A stretch of DNA of 64,000 nucleotides, from positions 1,612,001 through 1,676,000 of the forward strand of contig NZ_CP107009.1 in the NCBI RefSeq assembly GCF_025725665.1, read 5' to 3'. The position numbers and the translations under genes are program-made. This document shows positions 13,342-22,675 of the stretch, in pieces. The notes under the pieces are model-generated. The model was not told where the DNA came from. It saw only the letters and a program-made list of their open reading frames with translations, and did no database searches. Positions within the stretch are counted from its first letter, which is position 1. Every line of letters begins with the position of its first letter. Origin of the DNA: Halomonas sp. LR3S48 (GTDB lineage: Bacteria > Pseudomonadota > Gammaproteobacteria > Pseudomonadales > Halomonadaceae).

Positions 13342-14685
13342 CTATTCGCCTTCCTCGCCGCGGTCGGCTCGCGCGTCCAGCTCGGCGCGCCAGGCCATCA
13401 ACTGGGCGTAGCGCTTCTCCTGGCCATGCTCGCTGGGCTGGTAGAAGGACTCGTGGGGCAGGTCTTCCGGCCAGCAGTCGTGCGCGCTGCCCGCCGGGTA
13501 GCCTTCCGCTTCGTTATGGGCGTAGCGATAGCCGTGACCGTGGCCCAGCGACTCCATCAGCTTGGTCGGGGCGTTGCGCAGGTAGGTGGGGACCTCCAGG
13601 CGTGGCTGGGCGGCCACGAACGCCTTGGCCCGCTTCCACGCCTGGTCGATGGCGTTGCTCTTGGGCGCGATGGAGAGGTGGATGGCGGCGTGGGCGATGG
13701 CGCGCTGGCCCTCGTAGTCGCCCAGGCGCAGGTAGGCGTCCCAGGCCGCCATGACCAGCGGCAGGGCGCGCGGGTCGGCGTTGCCGACGTCCTCCGAAGC
13801 GATCGCCGCCAACCGACGCACCACGTCGAGCGGATCGCCGCCGCCCTGGATGAAGCGGGCGATATAGAGCAGGGCGGCGTCCTGACGCGACGAGCGCACC
13901 GACTTGTGGATCGCCGAGAGCAGGTCGTAGTAATAATCGCCCTGCTTGTCGAAGGCGCTGGCCTGGTGGCCGAGCGCCGCATCCAGCGCTTCGCGGGGGA
14001 GGCGCTCGCCATTGCCCTCGGGCACGGTGAAGTCGCAGGCGGTCTCCAGCATGCCCAGGGCGCGGCGCGCGTCGCCGGCGGCGGCGCGGGCCAGCATGCC
14101 CAGTACTTCGTCGTCGACGACGATACGGCGCTCGCCCAGCCCCCGCTCGGCGTCGCTCAGGGCGCGCCGCATCACCTCGATGAGTTCATCATCGTCGAGC
14201 GCAGTGAGTACGTACACGCGGGCACGCGAAAGCAGGGCGGAGTTGACCTCGAAGGAAGGGTTTTCCGTGGTGGCGCCGATCAGTGTCAGCAGGCCCGACT
14301 CCACGTGGGGCAGCAGGGCGTCCTGCTGGCTCTTGTTGAGTCGGTGGATCTCGTCGAGGAAAAGCAGGGTGAGACGCCCCTGGCCCTGCATGGCGCGGGC
14401 TCGATCCACCGCGGCACGGATCTCCTTCACGCCGGCCATCACCGCCGACAACCGCTCCAGATGGGCGCCGGAGTGCTCGGCGAGGATCTCGGCCAGCGTG
14501 GTCTTGCCGGTGCCGGGCGGCCCCCACAGGATCATCGAGCGCACGCTGCCGGTTTCGGCCATGCGCCGCAGCGGCTTGCCCGGCCCTACCAGGGCCTGCT
14601 GGCCCACGTAGTCGTCGAAGTGGCGCGGGCGCATGCGAAAGGCCAGCGGTGCGGAAGCGTCGGGTGCCTGGCCGAAAAGATCCAT
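13342..14685 (-). CDS. rarA: Replication-associated recombination protein RarA (MgsA)
   Basis: AAA+ ATPase related to clamp loaders that acts at stalled replication forks. It has 447 aa, the usual size. Motifs: FDDYVGQQAL, Walker A GPPGTGKTTLAE, Walker B LLFLDEIHRLNKSQQD, sensor 1 GATTENPSFEVNSALLSR, and the C-terminal tetramerisation part with YLRNAPTKLMESLGHG. AAGGAG lies 9 bp upstream of the ATG. It is convergent with lolA and divergent from the hemerythrin-like gene. Confidence 0.96.
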   Translation of the reverse strand: MDLFGQAPDASAPLAFRMRPRHFDDYVGQQALVGPGKPLRRMAETGSVRSMILWGPPGTGKTTLAEILAEHSGAHLERLSAVMAGVKEIRAAVDRARAMQGQGRLTLLFLDEIHRLNKSQQDALLPHVESGLLTLIGATTENPSFEVNSALLSRARVYVLTALDDDELIEVMRRALSDAERGLGERRIVVDDEVLGMLARAAAGDARRALGMLETACDFTVPEGNGERLPREALDAALGHQASAFDKQGDYYYDLLSAIHKSVRSSRQDAALLYIARFIQGGGDPLDVVRRLAAIASEDVGNADPRALPLVMAAWDAYLRLGDYEGQRAIAHAAIHLSIAPKSNAIDQAWKRAKAFVAAQPRLEVPTYLRNAPTKLMESLGHGHGYRYAHNEAEGYPAGSAHDCWPEDLPHESFYQPSEHGQEKRYAQLMAWRAELDARADRGEEGE

Positions 14686-14923
14686 GAGGAGTTCTCCTTG
14701 TGCTGCCGGCAGTGCCGGGCAATGGGGCGCAGTTATTCGGGACTGGCAATACGACCTTAGGCGATGTGCGGGATCGAGCCAAAGGGTCTACGGTTGAGAT
14801 TGCATCCTGCCATTGCGTGTCTTGATTGCGACGAGGTCGTAGCTCGATAGCGACAGGACTGAACCTGCTCCCGTCCCGTGAATCCAATCCCTATACCCGC
14901 TCATCGTTAGAGGAGGCCTCGAC

Positions 14924-15475
14924 ATGCCCATGCTGACCCAGTTGCGTCAGGATCATGCCAATATGGCGCGCATGTTGCACGTTCTTCAGCTCAAGCAGAA
15001 GGCCCTGGTCGCTGGTGAACGCCCTAATTTCCAGCTGGTTCGTGAGGTTGTCGATTACATCCTCGATTACATGGAGGGGTTCACCATCCCGCTGGAACGC
15101 ATCTGCTCGGAGAGGCTGCGGGCCGTGGTGCCCGAGTGCAGGGGGCTCACCGAACGTTTGTCGAGCGACTACCAGGCCTTGAAGCCGCGCCTGATGCGCC
15201 TATCCAATGACATCGACATGATCCTGATGGATGCCGTGATCCCGATGGACCGCTTCGCCGCGGATCTCAAGGCCTATCTCGATGCGCATCGCGCCTACCT
15301 GCGCGACGAGCGTGAACTGCTCTTCCCGCTGATTCGCGATCACTTCGACGACCGCGACCTGGAAAGCCTGGCCCAGGCCCTGCCCGAGGATGCGGCGGCC
15401 AAGCTGGAGCGGCTGCAGGAAGCCTATCCGGAGCTCTACGCCGAGCTGTGCGAAACCGCGGAGCCGGCTGCCTGA
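14924..15475 (+). CDS. Hemerythrin-like (HHE) four-helix protein with lost iron ligands
   Basis: A 183-aa soluble helical protein. The start LTQLRQDHANMARML (His11) and end YLRDERELLFPLIRDHF align with the HHE domain that binds a di-iron centre. The central HHPKE motif reads T54-I55-P-L-E58, so two His ligands are replaced. The His expected ten residues before the FP pair is Tyr125. Remaining candidate ligands are His11, Glu58, His122 and Glu129. A true di-iron site seems unlikely, so oxygen or NO sensing should not be assumed. GAGGAGG lies upstream of the ATG. It stands alone between rarA and murI; its function is unknown. Confidence 0.75.
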   Translation: MPMLTQLRQDHANMARMLHVLQLKQKALVAGERPNFQLVREVVDYILDYMEGFTIPLERICSERLRAVVPECRGLTERLSSDYQALKPRLMRLSNDIDMILMDAVIPMDRFAADLKAYLDAHRAYLRDERELLFPLIRDHFDDRDLESLAQALPEDAAAKLERLQEAYPELYAELCETAEPAA

Positions 15476-15588
15476 CGGCAATTGGCGCGATACTTACCGG
15501 CGAACGGAGGCTTCTGCTCGCTCGGCATGCTGCTAGAATAGGCCCTCTCTAGTAGCAGCCGAGCGATTTCCATGAGCTTCGTTTCGCC

Positions 15589-16365
15589 ATGCCCGGTCCG
15601 ATCCTGATCTTCGATTCCGGAGTCGGCGGCCTGTCGGTCGTACCTCCGCTCAGGCGTCGACTGCCCGATGCCGCGCTGGTCTACGCCTGCGACAATGCCA
15701 TGCTGCCCTACGGCACACGCCCGGATGATTGGCTGGTGGCGCGCATCGTCGCGGTGTGCGATGCCGCGGTGGCCGCCAGCGGCTGTTGTGTGCTGGTGGT
15801 GGCCTGCAACACCGCCAGCACCCTGGCGCTGGATGCCCTGCGCGCCCACTTGGCGGTGCCGGTGGTGGGAACGGTACCGGCGATCAAGCCGGCCGCCGCC
15901 ATGAGCGCTAGCCGCCATATCGGTCTGCTGGCGACCAGCGCCACCGTGGCGCGGCCTTACACCGACCGACTGATCGAGGCGTTTGCCCCTGATTGCCGGG
16001 TCGCGCGCGTGGCTGCCGACCCCTTGGTCAAGGAGGCCGAACGCCTGCTCGCCGGTGAGGAGCCGGACCAGGCCGTCATCCGCGCCGTCATGGAGCCCTT
16101 GGTCAGGGAGTCCGATCTCGATACCGTGGTGCTCGGCTGCACCCACTTTCCGCTGTTCGGCGAACGGTTGGTCGCCGCATTCCCGCGACCGGTTCGCCTG
16201 GTCGACTCCAGCGACGCCATCGCTCGCCGCACGGTACAGGTGGCGAGCGACCCGGCGCCAAGGGCGGGGCGTGACCGCAGCCTGGCCACGGCACCCGATG
16301 CAGGGCTTGCCCGGGCACTGGCCGGCTTCGACTTTGACGAACCGCGCCTGCTGATCGTCGGCTGA
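15589..16365 (+). CDS. murI: Glutamate racemase
   Basis: Makes D-glutamate for peptidoglycan. It has 258 aa. The two catalytic cysteines lie in VVACNTASTLAL and LGCTHFPLF, and the substrate-binding opening IFDSGVGGLSV is present. The ribosome site is weak and an out-of-frame ATG lies 17 bp upstream, but no alternative in-frame start exists nearby. It is followed 37 bp later by trmA on the same strand. Confidence 0.93.
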   Translation: MPGPILIFDSGVGGLSVVPPLRRRLPDAALVYACDNAMLPYGTRPDDWLVARIVAVCDAAVAASGCCVLVVACNTASTLALDALRAHLAVPVVGTVPAIKPAAAMSASRHIGLLATSATVARPYTDRLIEAFAPDCRVARVAADPLVKEAERLLAGEEPDQAVIRAVMEPLVRESDLDTVVLGCTHFPLFGERLVAAFPRPVRLVDSSDAIARRTVQVASDPAPRAGRDRSLATAPDAGLARALAGFDFDEPRLLIVG

Positions 16366-16402
16366 TTTCCTCTCATACTCTCTGCACACGACTGGAGATG
16401 CC

Positions 16403-17512
16403 GTGTCCATTCCCATTGTCGACCCCGCACGCTACGACCATCAGCTCGAGGCCAAGCGCGAGCGCATCGACAGACAGTTCGAACGCTTCGCTCCGCCTGA
16501 GTTGGAGGTCTTCCCCTCGCCGCCGAGCCATCATCGGCAGCGCTGCGAGTTTCGTGTGTGGCACGAGGGTGAGGATCTTTTCTATGCCATGTTCGAGGTC
16601 GATCCCGACGACCCCAAGCAGAAGCGAGTGGTTCGCCTCGACGATTACCCGGTGGCCAGCCGGCGCATCAACGCACTGATGCCACGTCTGCGCGAGGCGC
16701 TGCTGGCAAGCGACGTGCTGCGCCGACGCCTGTTTCAGGTCGAATTCCTGACCACGCTCTCCGGGGAGGCCTTGGTCACCTTGATCTATCACCGCCCGCT
16801 GGACGAGGCATGGGAGGAGGAGGCAAAGCGGCTGCAGCAGCGGCTCGACATCCTGATCATCGGTCGCTCGCGCAAGCAGCGGCTGGTGCTAGAGCGCGAC
16901 CACGTCTGGGAGCGGCTGGAGGTGGATGGCCGCTCCCTGCATTACCAGCAGGTGGAGAACAGCTTCACCCAGCCCAATGCCGAGATCAGCCGCGCCATGC
17001 TGGCCTGGGCGCGGGACGTGACCCGGGGCAGCCAGGACGGCGACCTGGTGGAACTCTACTGCGGCAACGGCAACTTCACCGTGGCACTGGCCGAGAACTT
17101 CCGCCGCGTACTGGCGACCGAGATCTCGCGCACTTCGGTGGCCAGTGCCCAGCAGAACCTGGCGGCCAACGGCATCGGCAACGCGGTAGTGGGGCGCATG
17201 TCGGCGGAGGAGTTCAGCGCCGCGCTCAAGGGTGAAAAGGGCGGCCGGCGAGTCACGGAGATGGCGCTGGCGGCGTACGATTTCTCCACCGTGCTGGTGG
17301 ACCCGCCCCGTGCCGGCCTCGACGAGGAGAGCTGCCGTCAACTGAGCGATTATTCGCGGATCGTCTATATTTCATGCAACCCGGATACATTGGAACGCAA
17401 CCTGGAGTCGCTGAGCCGCACTCATCGAATTACCCGTTTCGCGCTGTTCGACCAGTTTCCCTGGACCCATCACTGTGAATGCGGGGTGTTGCTGGAAAGG
17501 AGCCCCGCTTAA
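16403..17512 (+). CDS. trmA: tRNA (uracil-5-)-methyltransferase TrmA
   Basis: Forms ribothymidine-54 in tRNA using SAM. It has 369 aa, compared with 366 in E. coli. It lacks the TRAM domain of its RlmD relatives. Motifs: FTQPNAEISRAML, the SAM-binding LYCGNGNFTVALA, VDPPRAGLD, and the catalytic nucleophile in YISCNPDTLERNL. The start is a GTG with GGAG 7 bp upstream. Confidence 0.95.
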   Translation: MSIPIVDPARYDHQLEAKRERIDRQFERFAPPELEVFPSPPSHHRQRCEFRVWHEGEDLFYAMFEVDPDDPKQKRVVRLDDYPVASRRINALMPRLREALLASDVLRRRLFQVEFLTTLSGEALVTLIYHRPLDEAWEEEAKRLQQRLDILIIGRSRKQRLVLERDHVWERLEVDGRSLHYQQVENSFTQPNAEISRAMLAWARDVTRGSQDGDLVELYCGNGNFTVALAENFRRVLATEISRTSVASAQQNLAANGIGNAVVGRMSAEEFSAALKGEKGGRRVTEMALAAYDFSTVLVDPPRAGLDEESCRQLSDYSRIVYISCNPDTLERNLESLSRTHRITRFALFDQFPWTHHCECGVLLERSPA

Positions 17513-17644
17513 CTCGCTCGGCTCGGAAAGAATCGGCGTTGTCAAGTAGCGAAACGTCCCGTCTCGATGCACAAGCAACATGCACCATGAGAAGACTGGC
17601 AAGTCGATAGGGTGTGGCGCAGGGCTGCAGTAAGCTTCCTGACA

Positions 17645-17671
17645 CGTGACCGAGGGGTCACGCCGATTTTT
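17645..17671 (+). terminator. Rho-independent terminator upstream of gdhB
   Basis: Perfect 7-bp stem CGTGACC / GGTCACG with loop GAGG, then CCGATTTTT. It lies 133 bp after the trmA stop and 41 bp before the gdhB start. It could end trmA transcripts, end a short RNA encoded in this 200-bp gap, or act as a leader attenuator for gdhB. No coding region is seen in the gap. Confidence 0.75.
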
Positions 17672-17711
17672 CCCCAGGGCCGAGACAGGCCCCAGGCAGC
17701 CGAGGTGAGGG

Positions 17712-20700
17712 ATGCAATACGAGACGATCGAAGTTGGCCGGCAGGAAATTCTCAAGCAACTGCGCGAACGCCTGGATAGCCGACTCGAGAAGGCGAGGGC
17801 CGAAGAAGTGGAGGCCTTTGCTCGCCATTTCTATGCCACGGTTCCGCTGGAGGACCTGGCCGACCGACGGCTGGACGACCTCTATGGGGCCACCCTGTCG
17901 GTATGGCACTTCATCCAGAACTTCGATCACGCCTCGCCCAAGGTGCGCGTCTTCAATCCTGACTTCGAGGAGCACGGCTGGCAGTCCTCGCACACCTTCG
18001 TGGCCGTGTTGCACGAGGACATGCCGTTCCTGGTCGACTCGGTGCGCATCGAGCTGAATCGGCGTGGCCTGACCGTCCATGCGATCCACAATGCCGTGCT
18101 GGCGGTGGAGCGCAACCGCAGCCACGACCTGCTGCAGGTCGGTTCGCCGCGCGACGCCAATGCCCCGGCGCCTCGCGAATCGTTGATCGCCATCGAGATA
18201 GATCGTCACTCCAACCCCGGAGTGCTGGCCGATATCGAGCAGTCGTTGCAAGAGGTGCTGCGTGACGTCCGCATCGCCGTAGGCGACTACGAGGCGATGG
18301 GCGAACGCGCCCGCGCGGCCATCGCCGAACTCAAGGCCGGCCGACCCGAGCAGATCGAGCCGAGTGACCACGAAGAGGCGATCGCCTTTCTCGAGTGGCT
18401 GGTGCGCGACAATTTCACCTTCCTCGGCTACGACGCCTATACCATCGAGTCCGATGCCGACGGAGACCGGCTGGTCAAGACCGAAGGCAGTGAACTCGGT
18501 GTATTCCGCCTGGACCTGCCTCGCTATCAGGAGCGAATCCGCACCGAGCTTGGCATCGAGGGTAATCGCTTCGTGCTGGTGCCCCAACTGCTCTCCTTTG
18601 CCAAGAGTTCGCACCATGCCCGAGTGCATCGTCCTACCTATCCGGACTACATTTCGATCGATCGCTACGATGAGCAGGGCCGGGTCATCGGTGAACACCG
18701 CTTCCTCGGCCTGTTCACCTCCAGCGTCTACAACGAATCGCCGCGCAACATTCCGCTACTGCGGCACAAGCTCAAGGCGGTGATGGAGATCGCCGGCTTC
18801 AACCCCAAGGGACACAACGGCAAGCAGCTGCTGCAAATCCTTGAGGTCTACCCGCGCGACGACCTGTTCCAGATCGATACCCAGGAGCTTGCCGACACGG
18901 CACTGGGCATTCTCGACATACGCGAGCGTCGGCGGGTGCGCCTGTTCATCCGCACCGACCGCTCCGGGCGCTTCCACTCCTGCCTGGTGTTCGTGCCGCG
19001 CGACGTCTTTTCCACCGACCTGCGCGTGCGCATCCAGAACCTGCTGTGCGAGGAGCTCGACGCCACCTTCGGCGACTTCAATACGTATCTCTCAGAGTCG
19101 ATACTCGCCCGCATCCAGTTCATCCTGCGCTTCCGCGGCGATGTCCCTCGCGAGGTCAACCTGAAGCGCCTGGAAGCCAAGGTGGCCCAGTTGGCCCGCA
19201 GCTGGCGCGACGAGCTGCACGAGGCGCTGGTGGAAGGCTTCGGCGAAGAGCAGGCCAACCGGCTGATGGACCGCTTCCGCGATGCCTTCCCGGCCAGCTA
19301 TCGTGACGACTTCGGCTCGCGTACCGCGGTATTCGATCTGCAGCACCTGGCCGACCTCGATGCCGGCGAGCCGCTGGCGCTCACCCTCTACCGCCTGGTG
19401 GAAGAGGAGGGCAGCGGTGTCAACCTCAAGCTGTTCCAGCGCGACCGCCCCATTCCGCTCTCCGATGTGCTGCCGGTGATGGAAAACCTGGGGCTGCGTG
19501 TGATCGGCGAGCGCCCCTACGAGTTCGTCACGCCCGAGATGCGTTACTGGCTGCACGACTTCGACCTCGAACACCATACCGCCACCGAAGTCAGCCTGCA
19601 GAAGATGCGCGAGCCCTTCATCGAGGCGTTCAAGCGCATCTGGGCAGGCGAGGCGGAGAACGACGCCTTCAACCGTTTGGTGATCGCCGCCAACCTGGAC
19701 TGGCGCGAGGTGGCCATGCTGCGCGCCTACGCTCGCTACCTGAAGCAGATTCGCTTCGGCATGTCACAGGATTACATTGCCACCACGTTGACAAGCTACC
19801 CGGAGATCACTCAGGAGCTGGTCACCCTGTTCAAGCTGCGCTTCGATCCCGAGCGGCGTCCTGACGAGAGCGAGGTGCAAGCCTGCATCGAACGCATCAA
19901 CCGTCATCTCGACGGTGTGGCCAGCCTCAACGACGATCAACTGCTGCGCCGCTTCATGGAGCTGATTCGCGCCACCCTTCGCACCAATTACTATCAGCGC
20001 ACCGTCGACGGCAGGTACAAGGACTACATCGCCTACAAGCTCGATCCCAAGCGGGTTACCGGCATGCCCAAGCCGCGCCCGGTCTTCGAGATCTTCGTCT
20101 GCTCGCCGCGCGTCGAGGGTGTCCACTTGCGTGGCGGCAAGGTCGCCCGCGGGGGGCTGCGCTGGTCGGACCGCCAGGAGGACTTCCGCACCGAGGTGCT
20201 GGGCCTGGTCAAGGCGCAGCAGGTCAAGAACGCGGTCATCGTGCCGGTGGGGGCCAAGGGAGGCTTCGTCTGCAAGCGCCTGCCAGAAGGAGGCGACCGT
20301 GACGCCATCCAGCAGGAGGGCATTGCCTGCTACAAGACCTTCATTCGTGCGCTGCTCGACGTCACCGACAACCTGGTGGGCGGCGATGTGGTGCCACCGA
20401 GGGACGTGGTGCGTCACGACGACGACGATGCCTACCTGGTGGTGGCGGCCGACAAGGGCACCGCGACCTTCTCCGACATCGCCAACGAGATCTCAGCCGA
20501 GTACGGCCACTGGCTGGGCGACGCCTTCGCCTCCGGCGGGGCCAATGGCTACGATCACAAGAAAATGGGCATCACCGCCCGCGGCGCCTGGGAGTCGGTG
20601 AAGCGCCATTTCCGCAACCTCGGCCTGAATACCCAGCAGGAAGAGTTCACCGTGCTCGGTATCGGCGACATGGCCGGCGACGTGTTCGGCAACGGCATGC

Positions 20701-22550
20701 TGCTCTCCGACAAGATCCGCCTGCTGGGTGCCTTCAATCACCTGCACATCTTCGTCGATCCGCATCCCGATGCGGCTGCGAGCTTTGCCGAGCGACAGCG
20801 CATGTTCAACATGCCGCGCTCCAGTTGGGAAGACTTCGACGCGTCGCTGATCTCCGAAGGCGGCGGCGTGTTCAAGCGCAGCGCCAAGTCGATTCCGATC
20901 TCACCGCAGATGCAGGAGGTGTTCGGCATCGAGGAGGATCGCCTGTCGCCCAACGATCTGATCCGCGCGATGCTCAAGTCCCAGTTTGACTTGCTGTGGA
21001 ACGGCGGCATTGGCACCTACGTCAAGGGCAGCCTGGAAACCGATGCCATGGTCGGTGACAAGGCCAACGATGCGCTGCGCATCAACGGCAGCGAGCTCAA
21101 CTGCCGGGTGGTCGGCGAAGGCGGCAACCTGGGCCTGACCCAGCGCGGCCGCATGGAGGCCGCCGCCAAGGGCGTGTTGGTGAATACCGACTTCATCGAC
21201 AATGCCGGCGGGGTCAACTGCTCCGACCACGAGGTCAACATCAAGATCCTGATCGACGAGGTGGTCAAGCGTGGTGACATGACGGAGAAGCAGCGCAACC
21301 AGCTGCTGGCCGACATGACCGAGGAGGTGGCCGAACTGGTCATCCTCGACAATTACCGCCAGACCCAGGCGTTGGATCTCTCGTCGATTCTTTCGCGCTA
21401 TGGCATCGGCCCCTACCGGCGCTTCATCGGCGAGCTGGAAGCCGCCGGCCAGCTCGACCGCGAGCTCGAATTCCTGCCCTCCGACGAGGAGCTGCAGGAG
21501 CGGGCCAACACCGAGCAGGGCATGACCCATCCGGAACTCTCGGTGCTGATCTCCTACGCCAAGAGCGTGCTCAAGGGCGACGTGCTGGCTTCCGATGTGC
21601 CCGACGACCCCTACATTCAGCAATACGTCGAGCGGATCTTCCCGAGCATTCTGGTCGAGCGTTTCCACGATGAGATGTACGCGCACCGCCTCAAGCGCGA
21701 GATCGTCACCACGCAGGTGGCCAACGACCTGGTCGATCACATGGGCATCGTCTTCGTGCGTCGCCTCATCGACTCCACCGGGGCCAGCTCTGCCGATGTC
21801 GCTCGCGCCTATATCATCGCCCGCGACAGCTTCCAGCTTTCCGATCTGTGGGAGCGGATCGAGGCGCTGGACAACCAGGTGCCAAGCGAGGTCCAGTATT
21901 CGATGATGCTCGATCTGATGCGGCTGATCCGGCGTACCACTCGCTGGTTCCTGCGCCAGCGCCTGGGTCTCTCCACGCGCGATGCCATCGAATACTTCGC
22001 ACCGCGTGTGGCCCAACTGCAGGAAGGCATCGGCGAGCTGCTGCGCGGTGAGGAGCGCAGCCGTTGGGAGCAAAAGCGCGGCGAGCTGCTCGAAGCTGGC
22101 GTGCCCGAGGAGCTGGCCGCCACGGTGGCCGCCTCGGGCAGCCTGTATGGCGCGCTCGGTATCATCCAGGCGGCGCGCCAGACCGACGAGAAGCCGCAGC
22201 GTGTCGCCGAGGTCTTCTTCGAGATCGGCGACCGACTCGAGCTGCCCTGGATGATCCAGCAGGTGAGTAACCTCGACGTGCGCGACAGCTGGCAGGCCCA
22301 GGCCCGCGAGACCTTCCGCGACGACATCGATCGACAGCAATTGGCACTCACCACCAGCGTGCTCAAGACCGAGGATGGACGCGAGCCCGACGAGCGCGTC
22401 GACAACTGGCTGTTCATGCATGCCTCGCTGCACGAACGCTGGTGCCGTCTGATCGCCGAGGTACGTGGTGGCAGCCAGGCGACTTTCCCGCTGTTCGCCG
22501 TGGCAGTACGCGAACTGGTCGATCTGGCCGAGAGCAACGGCGAGACCTGA
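17712..22550 (+). CDS. gdhB: Large NAD-specific glutamate dehydrogenase (GDH-180 type)
   Basis: Oxidative deamination of glutamate to 2-oxoglutarate with NAD+. At 1612 aa it fits the giant GDH class of Pseudomonas and relatives. It has a long N-terminal regulatory half with ACT-like segments (about 1-700). The catalytic domain at about 780-1230 contains LRGGKVARGGLRWSDRQEDFRTEVLGLVKAQQVKNAVIVPVG split over its Lys-rich substrate loop, KKMGITARGAWE and GIGDMAGDVFGNGML. A helical C-terminal domain follows. GAGGTGAGGG precedes the ATG. A strong terminator follows, so it is probably a single-gene unit. Confidence 0.95.
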   Translation: MQYETIEVGRQEILKQLRERLDSRLEKARAEEVEAFARHFYATVPLEDLADRRLDDLYGATLSVWHFIQNFDHASPKVRVFNPDFEEHGWQSSHTFVAVLHEDMPFLVDSVRIELNRRGLTVHAIHNAVLAVERNRSHDLLQVGSPRDANAPAPRESLIAIEIDRHSNPGVLADIEQSLQEVLRDVRIAVGDYEAMGERARAAIAELKAGRPEQIEPSDHEEAIAFLEWLVRDNFTFLGYDAYTIESDADGDRLVKTEGSELGVFRLDLPRYQERIRTELGIEGNRFVLVPQLLSFAKSSHHARVHRPTYPDYISIDRYDEQGRVIGEHRFLGLFTSSVYNESPRNIPLLRHKLKAVMEIAGFNPKGHNGKQLLQILEVYPRDDLFQIDTQELADTALGILDIRERRRVRLFIRTDRSGRFHSCLVFVPRDVFSTDLRVRIQNLLCEELDATFGDFNTYLSESILARIQFILRFRGDVPREVNLKRLEAKVAQLARSWRDELHEALVEGFGEEQANRLMDRFRDAFPASYRDDFGSRTAVFDLQHLADLDAGEPLALTLYRLVEEEGSGVNLKLFQRDRPIPLSDVLPVMENLGLRVIGERPYEFVTPEMRYWLHDFDLEHHTATEVSLQKMREPFIEAFKRIWAGEAENDAFNRLVIAANLDWREVAMLRAYARYLKQIRFGMSQDYIATTLTSYPEITQELVTLFKLRFDPERRPDESEVQACIERINRHLDGVASLNDDQLLRRFMELIRATLRTNYYQRTVDGRYKDYIAYKLDPKRVTGMPKPRPVFEIFVCSPRVEGVHLRGGKVARGGLRWSDRQEDFRTEVLGLVKAQQVKNAVIVPVGAKGGFVCKRLPEGGDRDAIQQEGIACYKTFIRALLDVTDNLVGGDVVPPRDVVRHDDDDAYLVVAADKGTATFSDIANEISAEYGHWLGDAFASGGANGYDHKKMGITARGAWESVKRHFRNLGLNTQQEEFTVLGIGDMAGDVFGNGMLLSDKIRLLGAFNHLHIFVDPHPDAAASFAERQRMFNMPRSSWEDFDASLISEGGGVFKRSAKSIPISPQMQEVFGIEEDRLSPNDLIRAMLKSQFDLLWNGGIGTYVKGSLETDAMVGDKANDALRINGSELNCRVVGEGGNLGLTQRGRMEAAAKGVLVNTDFIDNAGGVNCSDHEVNIKILIDEVVKRGDMTEKQRNQLLADMTEEVAELVILDNYRQTQALDLSSILSRYGIGPYRRFIGELEAAGQLDRELEFLPSDEELQERANTEQGMTHPELSVLISYAKSVLKGDVLASDVPDDPYIQQYVERIFPSILVERFHDEMYAHRLKREIVTTQVANDLVDHMGIVFVRRLIDSTGASSADVARAYIIARDSFQLSDLWERIEALDNQVPSEVQYSMMLDLMRLIRRTTRWFLRQRLGLSTRDAIEYFAPRVAQLQEGIGELLRGEERSRWEQKRGELLEAGVPEELAATVAASGSLYGALGIIQAARQTDEKPQRVAEVFFEIGDRLELPWMIQQVSNLDVRDSWQAQARETFRDDIDRQQLALTTSVLKTEDGREPDERVDNWLFMHASLHERWCRLIAEVRGGSQATFPLFAVAVRELVDLAESNGET

Positions 22551-22583
22551 TCCAGTCCGGCATGCTGTCGGTCACGTAACACC

Positions 22584-22613
22584 GCACCCCGCCTTCTGGC
22601 GGGGTGCGTCGTC
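22584..22613 (+). terminator. Terminator of gdhB
   Basis: Perfect 10-bp stem GCACCCCGCC / GGCGGGGTGC with loop TTCT, 33 bp after the gdhB stop. The trailing tract GTCGTCTT is only moderately T-rich. Confidence 0.75.
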
Positions 22614-22675
22614 TTGTGCCCACGGCGCTGCTATAATCCGCCCGCCTCGCCAACCGCAGACTGCCAGGAGATGCC

